DNA from: Enterococcus gallinarum NBRC 100675
GTDB lineage: Bacteria > Bacillota > Bacilli > Lactobacillales > Enterococcaceae
Length of the DNA stretch: 64,000 nucleotides
Direction of reading: 5' to 3'
NCBI RefSeq assembly: GCF_001544275.1
Contig: NZ_BCQE01000011.1
Location: 87,295-151,294, forward strand
Shown: positions 15,941-24,945 of the stretch, piece after piece
How the letters are laid out: the number at the start of each line of letters is the position of its first letter
Numbering within the stretch: position 1 is the stretch's first letter
Made by a program: the position numbers and the translations under genes
The notes under the pieces: generated by a model
Told to the model about the DNA's origin: nothing
Seen by the model: only the letters and a program-made list of their open reading frames with translations
Database searches by the model: none

Positions 15941-18142
15941 ATGATGGACTTAAAGAGAAACACTGAACAAAGCGGGGGTAGCCATCCTCAATTATCCCAA
16001 TTAAAGATCGTGAAACGTGATGGTCGCTTAGTAGATTTCGATGACCAAAAAATTTACGATGCATTAGTAAAAGCCCAAAGAAAAGTTAAAGGAGAACTAT
16101 CTCCCCTCGATCATGAACGAATTTTAGAAATCGTAGAAGGAATCGATCATGAGATCGCCGAACGGTTTACCAAAAACGTTAAAATTTATGAAATCCAAAA
16201 TATCGTTGAGCATATTTTATTAGCAAAAAATGAATATGCATTGGCCGAAGAGTATATCAACTATCGGACACGTCGTGATTTTGAACGCAGCAAAGCGACG
16301 GATATCAACTTTACGATCAATAAATTAATGAATAAAGATCAAACAGTGGTCAACGAAAATGCCAATAAAGACAGCAATGTCTTCAATACTCAAAGAGACT
16401 TGACTGCAGGGATCGTAGGAAAATCCATCGGCTTGAAAATGCTGCCCCCTCATGTGGCGAATGCCCATCAAAAAGGCGATATCCATTATCATGATTTAGA
16501 TTATCATCCTTATACTCCGATGACTAACTGCTGTCTAATCGATTTCAAAGGCATGCTGAACAATGGTTTCAAAATCGGAAACGCAGAAGTTGAATCACCA
16601 AAATCGATTCAAACGGCGACGGCTCAGATCTCTCAAATCATTGCCAATGTGGCATCTAGTCAATATGGCGGTTGTTCTGCAGACCGGACGGATGAATTAC
16701 TCGCACCTTTTGCTGAATTGAACTATCAAAAACACTTGCAAGATGCGCGTGAATGGATCGACGGCGAGGATCGCCAAGAAGCTTACGCGAAGAGCAAGAC
16801 AAGAAAAGACATTTACGATGCGATGCAAAGTTTGGAATATGAGATCAATACTTTATTTACTTCAAATGGACAGACACCTTTCACTTCCTTAGGCTTTGGT
16901 CTGGGAACAAACTGGTTTGAACGGGAAATCCAACGTGCAATCTTACAGATCCGGATCAACGGACTTGGCAGCGAAAAACGGACAGCAATCTTTCCGAAGT
17001 TGATTTTCAGTATCAAACGTGGCGTAAATCTGGAACCCACAGATCCAAACTACGACATCAAAGAATTGGCTCTGGAATGTGCAACGAAACGGATGTATCC
17101 AGATGTCTTGAATTATGACAAGTTGATTGAATTGACGGGTAGTTTCAAAGTACCGATGGGTTGCCGTTCCTTCTTGCAAGGTTGGAAAGATGAACATGGC
17201 GAAGAAGTCAATGTAGGACGGATGAACCTTGGGGTCGTAACATTGAATATTCCCCGCATTGCCCTAGAAGCTAACGGAGATCGTGACAAATTCTGGTCTC
17301 TTCTGGAGCAACGTCTGCAAATCGTCAAAGATGCGCTTGTTTACCGAGTAGAACGTTGCAAAGAAGCGAGTCCGGCAAATGCACCAATCCTATATATGTA
17401 TGGCGCATTCGGCAAACGCCTCGATCGCAAAGACAGTGTCAACGAGTTGTTCAAAAATAAACGAGCTACTGTTTCCTTAGGGTATATTGGATTGTATGAA
17501 GCTGCTGCTGCTTTCTTTGGTGGTGAGTGGGAAAATGATCCTGAAGCAAAAGAATTTACGTTAGCCATCGTGAAAGAGTTAAAAGCCCATGCAGATGCTT
17601 GGGGCGATGAATACGGTTATCATTTTAGCGTCTATTCTACACCAAGCGAAAGCTTGACCGATCGCTTCTGTCGTTTAGATACAGAAAAATTCGGCATCGT
17701 TGAAGACATCACGGATAAAGAATATTACACAAATAGCTTCCACTACGATGTCCGCAAAAATCCAACACCATTTGAAAAGTTGGATTTTGAAAAAGACTAT
17801 CCAAAGTATTGCTCTGGCGGCTTTATTCATTATTGTGAATACCCAGTTCTGCAACAAAATCCCAAAGCTCTTGAAGCAGTTTGGAATTATGCGTATGACC
17901 GTGTCGCTTATCTAGGAACCAACACTCCGATCGATCATTGTTATGAATGTGGATATGAAGGTGATTTCAATCCAACTGAACGTGGCTTCGAATGTCCACA
18001 ATGTGGCAATCACGATCCAAAGAGTTGTGACGTCGTCAAACGAACATGCGGTTACCTAGGAAATCCTCAAGCTCGACCAATGGTTCACGGTCGTCACAAA
18101 GAAATTTCCGCTCGTGTCAAACATATGAAAAACAATGACTGA
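15941..18142 (+). CDS. nrdD: Anaerobic ribonucleoside-triphosphate reductase, catalytic subunit
   Basis: This 733-residue class III reductase makes dNTPs from NTPs without oxygen using a glycyl radical. Its N-terminal ATP cone is visible (LKIVKRDGRLVDFDDQKIYD). The central barrel has NCCLIDFKGML and SQYGGCSADRTDE. The C-terminal zinc site has CYECG and CPQCG. The radical Gly is in RTCGYLGN at about residue 704. The ATG at 15941 follows AAGGAG at 15927-15932; an in-frame GTG at 15932 lies within that site. It is followed by nrdG after a 190-base structured gap. Confidence 0.97.
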   Translation: MMDLKRNTEQSGGSHPQLSQLKIVKRDGRLVDFDDQKIYDALVKAQRKVKGELSPLDHERILEIVEGIDHEIAERFTKNVKIYEIQNIVEHILLAKNEYALAEEYINYRTRRDFERSKATDINFTINKLMNKDQTVVNENANKDSNVFNTQRDLTAGIVGKSIGLKMLPPHVANAHQKGDIHYHDLDYHPYTPMTNCCLIDFKGMLNNGFKIGNAEVESPKSIQTATAQISQIIANVASSQYGGCSADRTDELLAPFAELNYQKHLQDAREWIDGEDRQEAYAKSKTRKDIYDAMQSLEYEINTLFTSNGQTPFTSLGFGLGTNWFEREIQRAILQIRINGLGSEKRTAIFPKLIFSIKRGVNLEPTDPNYDIKELALECATKRMYPDVLNYDKLIELTGSFKVPMGCRSFLQGWKDEHGEEVNVGRMNLGVVTLNIPRIALEANGDRDKFWSLLEQRLQIVKDALVYRVERCKEASPANAPILYMYGAFGKRLDRKDSVNELFKNKRATVSLGYIGLYEAAAAFFGGEWENDPEAKEFTLAIVKELKAHADAWGDEYGYHFSVYSTPSESLTDRFCRLDTEKFGIVEDITDKEYYTNSFHYDVRKNPTPFEKLDFEKDYPKYCSGGFIHYCEYPVLQQNPKALEAVWNYAYDRVAYLGTNTPIDHCYECGYEGDFNPTERGFECPQCGNHDPKSCDVVKRTCGYLGNPQARPMVHGRHKEISARVKHMKNND

Positions 18143-18148
18143 AACAAG

Positions 18149-18296
18149 TGTCCCCTTCGCGACTAAAGCGTAAGCAAATTCTGCTCCTTTCTAACTGACA
18201 ACTGTTGGCCAGAAGTCCGCAGAAAACGAGTGCTGGAATTGCTCGCGCATTTGTGCTTGCTAATATTTTTTTGCTACAGTCGCGAAGGACATTTTT
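18149..18296 (+). other. Structured RNA region between nrdD and nrdG
   Basis: TGTCC..TTCGCGACT (18149-18164, two-base bulge) pairs perfectly with AGTCGCGAAGGACA (18278-18291). Inside it GTAAGCAAAT (18170-18179) pairs with ATTTGTGCTTGC (18249-18260, two-base bulge). A T run follows the outer stem. It may be a large attenuator or an RNA processing element; no known riboswitch was recognised. Confidence 0.55.
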
Positions 18297-18332
18297 ATCG
18301 AATAATCGAATAGTTAGAAAGAAGTTTTGCAC

Positions 18333-18929
18333 ATGAGAAATCCTCGTCCCAAAGAATGGCAAGCAAAAGAGTATAGTCAAAATTATATTGCAGATTATAA
18401 AGCCTTCAACTTTGTTGACGGCGAAGGTATCCGCAATAGCCTGTATGTCAGTGGTTGTTTATTTGCTTGCGAAGGCTGTTTCAATAAAGCAGTCCAAAAT
18501 TTCCGCTATGGCACCCCATTCACAGCAGAACTCGAAGAACAAATCATTGAAGATTTGCGGCACGATTATGTTCAGGGACTAACACTATTAGGCGGCGAAC
18601 CTTTTTTGAATACTGAAGTATGTCTGCAAGTGGTAAACAGAGTCCGTGCCGAGTTCGGTCATGGCAAAGATATTTGGAGCTGGTCTGGTTACACCTTCGA
18701 GGAACTACTGTTGGAAACAGAAGATAAGCTTGAGTTGCTGTCTCGCATCGATATCCTAGTTGATGGCCGTTTCGAATTGAGCAAACGCAATTTGAATCTG
18801 CAATTTCGCGGCAGCAGCAATCAACGAATCATTGATGTTCCTAAATCCCTAGCACTAGGAGAAGCGGTGATTTGGGACAAATGCAAAGACGCAGAAAAAA
18901 GCTATGAACAAATCAAAAAGAGTATTTAA
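18333..18929 (+). CDS. nrdG: Anaerobic ribonucleoside-triphosphate reductase activating protein
   Basis: This 198-residue radical SAM enzyme generates the glycyl radical on NrdD. The 4Fe-4S ligand motif CxxxCxxC is seen as CLFACEGC (Cys42, 46, 49), preceded by FVDGEGIRNSLYVSG. LTLLGGEPF and the IWSWSGYTFEEL block are typical of NrdG. The ATG at 18333 is preferred over an in-frame TTG two codons earlier; the ribosome binding site (AGAAAG) is weak. It ends just before a strong terminator. Confidence 0.95.
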   Translation: MRNPRPKEWQAKEYSQNYIADYKAFNFVDGEGIRNSLYVSGCLFACEGCFNKAVQNFRYGTPFTAELEEQIIEDLRHDYVQGLTLLGGEPFLNTEVCLQVVNRVRAEFGHGKDIWSWSGYTFEELLLETEDKLELLSRIDILVDGRFELSKRNLNLQFRGSSNQRIIDVPKSLALGEAVIWDKCKDAEKSYEQIKKSI

Positions 18930-18970
18930 CGACTTGAAAAAACTTCAGTTTTCAAACTGATACAAAAGAT

Positions 18971-19015
18971 AAAAACCAGTAGGAGTGCTGAACTACTCCT
19001 GCTGGTTTTTATTTC
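18971..19015. terminator. Bidirectional intrinsic terminator between nrdG and alkD-like gene
   Basis: AAAACCAG and AGGAGT pair with ACTCCT and CTGGTTTT around a short loop, flanked by A and T tracts. It lies where the two transcripts converge. Confidence 0.85.
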
Positions 19016-19035
19016 GATCGTAGGACATACCATCA

Positions 19036-19701
19036 TTACAAATGTTTGCTTGCTTCTTTGATACTTAACGGAGCTAACTGATCTTTGTGCGTTAACAGAA
19101 AAGCCTGCACCCACTCAGGGTTTGTTTTAGCATAATCGCGCAAACTCCAGCCAATCGCTTTATTGATAAAGAATTCATCGCTACCTAAATTATTTAAAAG
19201 GATCGTCTCGAAAAGCTCGCGATCGGTTTTTTCTTTTCTAAGCAGTTGGTGGTCAATGGCGATGCGTCGGAGCCATAAATTTTCTGCTTTGCTCCAAGCA
19301 AGCATCTTTTGGCTCAATTCCGGGTAGGTCATAGTCAGCCCGCCAACAACTTTATTCAAGCCATCAACAGTATCCCACCAAGACTTTTGAAGGACTAATT
19401 CACTTATTTTCTCCAGTTCGTCTGGTTGGAGGACCGACTGCATCGTTACCAGATAATCGATAGCTACATATTGCATTTCACGATAAGGTAGTTGCCAACA
19501 GGTTTCAACAAATGCCCAATCGAGGGCGGCCTTTTTCATTGCAGCAAAATAAGGTTTTTGGATTTGTTTGCGTACAGGTGACGGAATCCCTAAAAAGTCA
19601 AATTGGTTCCGCATGTACGCTCGCATTTGAACTCCTCGCGCTGGATTTTTTTGTGCCATGAATTCCTCTAGTAACGCTTTCCATTGATTGTTTGTCGTCA
19701 T
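19036..19701 (-). CDS. AlkD-like DNA alkylation repair protein (DNA glycosylase, HEAT-like)
   Basis: This 221-residue all-helical protein matches the AlkD/AlkC superfamily that excises positively charged alkylated bases such as 3-methyladenine and 7-methylguanine. Conserved features include the N-terminal YMRNQFDFLGIPSPVRK, the helix with WDTVDGLN (Trp and Asp used in base excision), LWLRRIAI and FFINKAIGWSLRDYAKTNP. It lies 18 bases downstream of dinB, so two DNA-damage functions are probably co-transcribed. Confidence 0.9.
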   Translation of the reverse strand: MTTNNQWKALLEEFMAQKNPARGVQMRAYMRNQFDFLGIPSPVRKQIQKPYFAAMKKAALDWAFVETCWQLPYREMQYVAIDYLVTMQSVLQPDELEKISELVLQKSWWDTVDGLNKVVGGLTMTYPELSQKMLAWSKAENLWLRRIAIDHQLLRKEKTDRELFETILLNNLGSDEFFINKAIGWSLRDYAKTNPEWVQAFLLTHKDQLAPLSIKEASKHL

Positions 19702-19719
19702 TATGCGCCTCCATATATT

Positions 19720-20835
19720 TTATTCGGTTTCCCACAAAGGCAATACGATATTTTCATAAGCTAATGGGTCAAGATTCGTAACTGTGATTCCCAATAAGCG
19801 GATCCCTTTTTCGATTCCTAGAATCTCCTCCCAAATCAAACTAGCTTGTGAAAAAATAGCTTCTTTCTTGTGCATATATTCTGGCAACGTGACCCGTTTT
19901 GTGATGGTGGAGTAATCGGCATAACGCACTTTCAACACCACAGTCTTTCCATGTTTTTGCGTACGTTTCAATGATCTTTCTACTTCTTCTGCCAGATTTC
20001 TTAGCTGACTGATGACCTGATCTTCTGTGGTTAACGCATTGCCATACGTATGTTCTTTTCCGACTGATTTTCGTTCTCTCGTCACACTAACCGGAGAATC
20101 ATGGATTCCTCGAACTTTCCGGTATAATGAGTAACCCATTTTTCCAAATTCTTGGATCAATGCCATTTCGCTCCATTCATAAAGGTCAGATCCCTTATAA
20201 ATCCCTAATTCATGCATTCTCGGCACTGTCTTTTTACCGATACCATGAAATTTGTCAATCGGTAATTTTTTTAAAAAGACCACGGCATCTTCCGGCATCA
20301 CTACCGTCAAACCCCGGGGTTTGTGAAAATCCGAAGATAATTTGGCTAAAAACTTATTGTAGCTGACGCCTGCTGAACAAGTAAGCTGGGTCGTCTGCCA
20401 AATGTCTTGCTGGATCATGCGAGCAATTTTGATCGCTGAAGGACAGTTGATCTTGTTGACGGTCACATCCAGATAAGCTTCATCGATAGAAACCGGTTCG
20501 ATCACATCGGTATAGCGCCCAAAGATCTCTCGGACTTGCTGAGAAATTTCGCGGTATTTCTGATGGTTGCCAGGTATAAAGACGGCATGAGGACACAGTT
20601 CAAAGGCTTTTTGCGCACTCATTGCAGAATGGATCCCATACTGACGTGCTTTATAATTGGCGGTCGTGACGACACCTCTGCCCCCAGTATCACTTGGGTG
20701 GCGGGCAATCACTAAGGGATGCTTAGCCAATTCAGGATTGTCTCTTTCTTCTACTGATGCAAAAAAGGCATCCATATCGATATGGATGATTTTCCGAGAA
20801 GTATCGTTTTTTAACGGAAAACGCAACTCAGCCAT
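19720..20835 (-). CDS. dinB: DNA polymerase IV (Y-family, translesion)
   Basis: This 371-residue Y-family polymerase shows the catalytic block IIHIDMDAFFASVE, GVVTTANYKARQYGI, PVSIDEAYLDVT (second acidic pair) and SAGVSYNKFLAKLSSD. A little-finger domain follows from about residue 240 and a hydrophobic C-terminus that may bind the beta clamp (LPLWETE lies at the very end). The start at 20835 is chosen from GGAG eight bases before; the open frame extends upstream without a site. It is followed by the alkD-like gene. Confidence 0.95.
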   Translation of the reverse strand: MAELRFPLKNDTSRKIIHIDMDAFFASVEERDNPELAKHPLVIARHPSDTGGRGVVTTANYKARQYGIHSAMSAQKAFELCPHAVFIPGNHQKYREISQQVREIFGRYTDVIEPVSIDEAYLDVTVNKINCPSAIKIARMIQQDIWQTTQLTCSAGVSYNKFLAKLSSDFHKPRGLTVVMPEDAVVFLKKLPIDKFHGIGKKTVPRMHELGIYKGSDLYEWSEMALIQEFGKMGYSLYRKVRGIHDSPVSVTRERKSVGKEHTYGNALTTEDQVISQLRNLAEEVERSLKRTQKHGKTVVLKVRYADYSTITKRVTLPEYMHKKEAIFSQASLIWEEILGIEKGIRLLGITVTNLDPLAYENIVLPLWETE

Positions 20836-20919
20836 TTTCACCACTCCATTCCCCTCTATTATAAACGAACAAAAGTTCCCTATCAAGAGGCTCATTCCAA
20901 GCATCGGTGATTGTTGCAA

Positions 20920-20961
20920 ACAAAAAGAATCCCTGTAAAAAGACAGAAATTCTTTTTGTTT
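20920..20961. terminator. Intrinsic terminator downstream of glnB
   Basis: ACAAAAAGAAT pairs with ATTCTTTTTGT, with the inner stem CTGT/ACAG. It sits downstream of the glnB-amtB operon and upstream of dinB, on the minus strand. Confidence 0.75.
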
Positions 20962-21015
20962 CCTGTTATGATTTAAGTCTTCAAATTTAGTTTGTTTCGT
21001 TAAAAACGTCTAGAC

Positions 21016-21354
21016 TTACAGCGCTGATGGGCCTCGTTCATTGGTTCGGATTCGTACCGCTTCTTCGATCGGGTAAATAAAAATTTTACCATCACCTACT
21101 TCACCTGTATGGCAGATAGACAAAATCAGTTCAATGATTGCTTCAACCTCTTCATCTGCAACAACAAAACTCGCCTTTACTTTAGGCAAAAGTGTCGTAA
21201 TCACTGCTTGTCCCCGAACAAACTCTTTGGCCCCTTTTTGATTACCACAGCCCAATACTTGACTCACCGTCATTCCAGCCATATCTATTTGATCAAGAGC
21301 TGCCTTTAATTCTTCTAATTTTTCTTGTCGAATGATCGCTTCTACTTTTTTCAT
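21016..21354 (-). CDS. glnK: PII nitrogen regulatory protein
   Basis: This 112-residue PII protein is expected to bind ATP/ADP and 2-oxoglutarate and to gate the adjacent ammonium channel. The B-loop region GDGKIFIYPIEEAVRIRT matches the family. The T-loop reads KGAKEFVRGQAVITTLLPKVK, with Val at the position of the uridylylated Tyr51 and no Ser49, so covalent modification of the usual kind is unlikely. The ATG at 21354 is chosen because GGAGG is 7 bases upstream; an ATG two codons earlier is too close to it. It follows amtB by 14 bases. Confidence 0.93.
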   Translation of the reverse strand: MKKVEAIIRQEKLEELKAALDQIDMAGMTVSQVLGCGNQKGAKEFVRGQAVITTLLPKVKASFVVADEEVEAIIELILSICHTGEVGDGKIFIYPIEEAVRIRTNERGPSAL

Positions 21355-21368
21355 CTGCATTCCTCCAT

Positions 21369-22586
21369 CTATGAATCCAGCCCCATGAACGTTGGATAAG
21401 CTGTTTCATCATGTTCACTGCGATCCATCCCAATAGCTTCTTCTTGTTCTGTGACCCGGATCGGTAGCACGCGTTTGATCACATGGATCAATAGAAAGGA
21501 TATGCCTCCGGCAAATAGAATCGTAAATACGATACTAATGATCTGTGCAATGAACAACTCAGTCCCACCATAGAGCAAGCCGGTGTGATGATTGACAGCA
21601 GGATCAGCAAAAATGCCCGTCATGATTCCACCAAAGATTCCGCCAATCCCATGACAACCAAAAGCATCCAAAGCGTCATCCAGACCTAAGCGATGTTTGA
21701 TGACCGAAATAAAGTAATAACAAAACGGACTCACTAATGCACCGATCACAAAGGATGACCAAAGGGAAACAAAACCTGCGCCAGGAGTAATTGCTACCAG
21801 ACCCACGACAGCTCCGGTACAAGCTCCGACAATGGTTGGCTTCCCTAATAAAACTTTTTCAATCAACATCCAGGAGAGCATCGCAGCTGCGGCTGCCGTA
21901 TTGGTCGTTAACAACGCTTGAATGGCGATCCCGTCAGCAGCTAATGCTGATCCAGCATTGAAGCCAAACCAGCCAAACCATAGCAACCCTGCCCCTAATA
22001 CGACAAATGGAATATTATGGGGACGATACTCCGTTTGATGAAACTCGCGTCTCTTACCCACGACTAATGCTAGCACGAGACCGCTGATGCCTGAACTAAT
22101 ATGGACAACGTTGCCTCCTGCAAAATCAATCGAACCGATAGCGTCTAAGAAGCCGCCACCCCAAACCATATGGGCCATCGGAAAATAAACCAAAAACAGC
22201 CAGCAGCCAATAAATAAGAAAATAGCTGAAAAACGCATTCGTCCTACGACTGATCCGGTAATGATCGCTGTTGTGATCAGTGCAAACATCATCTGAAAAG
22301 CCGCAAACAATCCTTCAGGAATCCCTTCTCCGTCCGTCATGGAAACTTGCTGGAAAAATAACTTATCGATGTTGCCGATAAACGCACCTGTACCACTGAA
22401 AGAAAGCGAATACCCAGCCGTCACCCACAGAACTGAAGCTAGTCCCATGGTGCAAATCACCATCATCATTGTGTTCAAGATATTTTTTCGCCTTTCCAAT
22501 CCACCATAAAAAAAAGCTAGCGCCGGAGTCATTAAAAAGACCATCCCACTGCAAATCAAAATAAATCCACTATTGCCTGTTTCCAT
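21369..22586 (-). CDS. amtB: Ammonium transporter
   Basis: This 405-residue Amt channel has about eleven membrane spans. Family motifs are visible: ALAFFYGGLERRKN, MVWGGGFLDAIGSIDFAGGNVVHISSG, LLWFGWFGFNAGSALAADG, and the pore-lining twin His region DALDAFGCHGIGGIFGGI. It carries ammonia into the cell and is regulated by the PII protein encoded just downstream. The ATG at 22586 follows AAAGGAG by eight bases. GlnR-type sites lie upstream. Confidence 0.96.
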   Translation of the reverse strand: METGNSGFILICSGMVFLMTPALAFFYGGLERRKNILNTMMMVICTMGLASVLWVTAGYSLSFSGTGAFIGNIDKLFFQQVSMTDGEGIPEGLFAAFQMMFALITTAIITGSVVGRMRFSAIFLFIGCWLFLVYFPMAHMVWGGGFLDAIGSIDFAGGNVVHISSGISGLVLALVVGKRREFHQTEYRPHNIPFVVLGAGLLWFGWFGFNAGSALAADGIAIQALLTTNTAAAAAMLSWMLIEKVLLGKPTIVGACTGAVVGLVAITPGAGFVSLWSSFVIGALVSPFCYYFISVIKHRLGLDDALDAFGCHGIGGIFGGIMTGIFADPAVNHHTGLLYGGTELFIAQIISIVFTILFAGGISFLLIHVIKRVLPIRVTEQEEAIGMDRSEHDETAYPTFMGLDS

Positions 22587-22613
22587 TCCAACCACTCCTT
22601 TTTATGTTAGATA

Positions 22614-22706
22614 TCCTACCATCATATTCAGGAGTTCGCTAGTGTTTTTTCTAATTTTTGCAATTTTTCTGAAAAAAGCTCACTTTACATGTTATTAAAT
22701 CTAACA
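22614..22706 (-). promoter_or_regulatory. GlnR box (and a second weaker copy) upstream of amtB
   Basis: TGTTATTAAATCTAACA (22690-22706) fits the GlnR/TnrA consensus TGTNA-N7-TNACA exactly. A second copy, TGTTAGATATCCTACCA (22615-22631), differs at one core position. The arrangement supports repression of amtB-glnK by GlnR when glutamine is plentiful. Confidence 0.75.
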
Positions 22707-22744
22707 TTCGCAATTCGAGTGATAGCTTTCTTGGGAAATGGCGA

Positions 22745-23200
22745 TCAAAACGACACATAAAAAGTCACATTATCCGTCAAATGCTTAAAGCCATTCTTTT
22801 TATAAAAATCTGCAGCTGGCATCTTTTCTTCTGTATCTAATAGTATCGTGGGAATGCCTTTTTTGGCCAACTCTTCTTTGATCATTTCTAAAAAAGCAGA
22901 GCCGAAACCTTTCCCTTGATGCTTGCCGGCAATTAAAAAGGTATCGATGACATATTCTTTTCCTTGGTACCACGGCTTGATAAAGCCTAACGAGTACCCT
23001 ATTTTTTCATTGGTCAATGAGTCCGTTAAATAATAGCCAATATAAGTATTCATCGCCATCATGGATGACACATATTCTGTAATTTGAGGAACGGTTAGCT
23101 CATCATTCCATGGTTCCGCTGAAAAGATTGCAATGTACATTTCAACAGCTTCCTTTAAATCTTTTTCTGTTAGCTCACGCATGCTTAAGTTGATTGTCAT
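22745..23200 (-). CDS. GNAT-family N-acetyltransferase
   Basis: This protein of about 151 residues begins MTINLSMRELTEKDLKEAVEMY and contains the acetyl-CoA binding region (VIDTFLIAGKHQGKGFGSAFLEMI, Q/RxxGxG/A) and the C-terminal PAADFYKKNGFKHL motif. Substrate unknown. The ATG at 23200 is likely because AAGGAAG lies upstream; the open frame extends back to overlap the MazG-like gene, and a start there is possible. Confidence 0.82.
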   Translation of the reverse strand: MTINLSMRELTEKDLKEAVEMYIAIFSAEPWNDELTVPQITEYVSSMMAMNTYIGYYLTDSLTNEKIGYSLGFIKPWYQGKEYVIDTFLIAGKHQGKGFGSAFLEMIKEELAKKGIPTILLDTEEKMPAADFYKKNGFKHLTDNVTFYVSF

Positions 23201-23255
23201 TTCGTTTCCCACTTCCTTTAACGATTCATTATCAGCCCAATCGAATGACGAACCA

Positions 23256-23555
23256 TCATTCATCGATTCGTTTTGCATACCCATTGCCATAACTGGTATA
23301 GCGGCGGGCTTGGTTGATTTTCATTTTTTTCTGAATCTCTCCGTCTAAATCAATCGATAAGATCTCCGCTAAACCGAGAAGGTAGATGGCTACATCTGCC
23401 AATTCTTCCCCCACATCTTGATTTTTGCGATAGGCATCAAAAGCTTCAGCCACTTCACCATATAATGACAAAAATTCCTTTTCAATATTGGTGACATTAA
23501 ATTGATGATCGATTTTGTTTTGATAGATCGCTTTTTGCATGTCTCGTATGTTCAT
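23256..23555 (-). CDS. MazG-like nucleotide pyrophosphohydrolase
   Basis: This 99-residue all-alpha protein has the MazG-type metal-binding signature: EFLSLYGEVAEAFDAYRKN, then VGEELADVAIYLLGLAEIL. These ExxE and ExxD pairs bind magnesium for hydrolysis of NTPs to NMP and pyrophosphate. It is a short single-domain member. It ends close to the GNAT gene and may overlap its extended frame. Confidence 0.85.
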   Translation of the reverse strand: MNIRDMQKAIYQNKIDHQFNVTNIEKEFLSLYGEVAEAFDAYRKNQDVGEELADVAIYLLGLAEILSIDLDGEIQKKMKINQARRYTSYGNGYAKRIDE

Positions 23556-23643
23556 CTTTTTCTCCTTTTTAAACTAGTATATCATTTCCTTTTGTGACAG
23601 TTTCACCCAATCATCCATTTCACTAAAAATGAAACTCATTATT

Positions 23644-23672
23644 AAAAAAAACCGATGCACAGGCATCGGTTA
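23644..23672 (-). terminator. Intrinsic terminator at the end of the dnaX-rsmI operon
   Basis: AACCGATGC and GCATCGGTT form a hairpin with a 4-base loop, followed on the minus strand by eight U. The hairpin begins at the rsmI stop codon. Confidence 0.9.
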
Positions 23673-24527
23673 AGCGTCTAAGTGATAGGCATGATAGACC
23701 GTTTGTTTTTTTACTTGATTTCGTTTTGCCACTTCTTTGATAGCCTCCTTAGAAGACATCCCGGTCTCCATCAGAGCTGTTACTTGCTCTTTAAGGCTAC
23801 CGTCATAAACGATTTCGACAGAGTCCGTCGATCCCTCAACCATAAGGCAACACTCTCCTTTGACCGTATTTTCCTCTAGATAGTCCAACAGTTCCTTTAA
23901 AGAACCTCGCAAGTATTCCTCGTGGATTTTTGTCAACTCTCGACAGATGACTGCAGAACGTTCTGCACCAAAAACAGTAATCATATTTTCGATCGTCGCT
24001 GCCAAGCGGTAAGGTGATTCATAAAAGATCATCGTAGCCGGCTGGTTCGCCAGCTCAGACAATGCTTCTTTTTGCTCTTTCTTTTTTCGAGGTAAGAAGC
24101 CATAAAAAAGATTGGGCTGCGGAGACAAACCAGAAGCGATCAAAGCAGTCAATCCCGCTGTAGGACCGGGCAAGGCAATCACTGGAATATCAGCTGCAAT
24201 GCACGCTTTGACTAATTCATGACCAGGGTCACTGATCGATGGCATCCCTGCATCACTACATTGGGCAATTATTTTTCCAGCTAGCAATTGATCGATGAGT
24301 TGCGGCACACGTTCCTTGAAATTATGTTCATGCAAACTTCGTTGCGGTGTCGTTATTTCAAAATGGTTCAATAATTTCTGGGTATTCCTAGTATCTTCGC
24401 TGGCAATCAAATCAGCTTCCCCTAAAATTTTGACACAACGAACGGTCATGTCTTCCAAATTTCCGATTGGTGTCGGCACTAAATAAAGCGTTCCGTTCGA
24501 TTGTTTATAGCTTTGTTGTTTCTGCAT
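23670..24527 (-). CDS. rsmI: 16S rRNA (cytidine1402-2'-O)-methyltransferase
   Basis: This 285-residue SAM-dependent methyltransferase of the tetrapyrrole methylase fold has GTLYLVPTPIGNLEDMTVRCV at the start, ASEDTRNTQKLLNHF, SDAGMPSISDPGHELV and ALPGPTAGLTALIASGL, all typical of RsmI. It methylates C1402 in the ribosomal P site. It is the last gene of the replication/repair operon, and yabA is immediately upstream as in many Firmicutes. The ATG at 24527 is inferred from the family start; the open frame extends upstream through the terminator. Confidence 0.95.
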   Translation of the reverse strand: MQKQQSYKQSNGTLYLVPTPIGNLEDMTVRCVKILGEADLIASEDTRNTQKLLNHFEITTPQRSLHEHNFKERVPQLIDQLLAGKIIAQCSDAGMPSISDPGHELVKACIAADIPVIALPGPTAGLTALIASGLSPQPNLFYGFLPRKKKEQKEALSELANQPATMIFYESPYRLAATIENMITVFGAERSAVICRELTKIHEEYLRGSLKELLDYLEENTVKGECCLMVEGSTDSVEIVYDGSLKEQVTALMETGMSSKEAIKEVAKRNQVKKQTVYHAYHLDA

Positions 24528-24542
24528 ACTTTCCCTACTTTC

Positions 24543-24570
24543 AAAAAAAGACCAGCCACCTGCGCTGGTC
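24543..24570 (-). terminator. Hairpin terminator between yabA and rsmI
   Basis: GACCAGC (24550-24556) and GCTGGTC (24564-24570) pair, and a run of seven U follows on the minus strand. It may reduce rather than stop transcription into rsmI. Confidence 0.8.
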
Positions 24571-24578
24571 ATTTCCTA

Positions 24579-24932
24579 TTATCGTCCGCTTTCTCGATAG
24601 ATTACTTCAAGACAAAAAGCACACGGTTCATCATGTTCTCTTCTAGATCCATATAAGTCATAACAAACATGGAATCCTTCTTCGTATATCTTTTCCAAAT
24701 TCATTCGCGATTTGGACAATTCTTGTTTGACCGATTCTGCGGGCGCTTCGGCCACTTGATTCAATTCACGGATATGTTCCCGTAAACGTTGATTTTCTAA
24801 TTCTAGCGTCGTATTTTTTTCAACGATTTCTTGCAAAGACTGTTTCATCTCTGCTAAGTTATTCAACGAATTTTGCAGTTCATTTTCTAACTGATTCAAT
24901 CCATCATAAATCGATCGCTTGTCCATGCTCAT
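24579..24932 (-). CDS. yabA: Replication initiation control protein YabA
   Basis: This 117-residue protein bridges DnaA and the beta clamp and limits re-initiation. It has an N-terminal coiled coil (about residues 5-70, heptads of Leu) and a C-terminal zinc-binding module: FHVCYDLYGSRREHDEPCAFCLEVIY. The His-Cys and CxxC pairs are conserved. The ATG at 24932 is preferred; an in-frame GTG three codons earlier lies in the ribosome binding site AGGTGA. It is four genes downstream of tmk in the replication operon. Confidence 0.93.
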   Translation of the reverse strand: MSMDKRSIYDGLNQLENELQNSLNNLAEMKQSLQEIVEKNTTLELENQRLREHIRELNQVAEAPAESVKQELSKSRMNLEKIYEEGFHVCYDLYGSRREHDEPCAFCLEVIYRESGR

Positions 24933-24945
24933 TATGGTCACCTAC

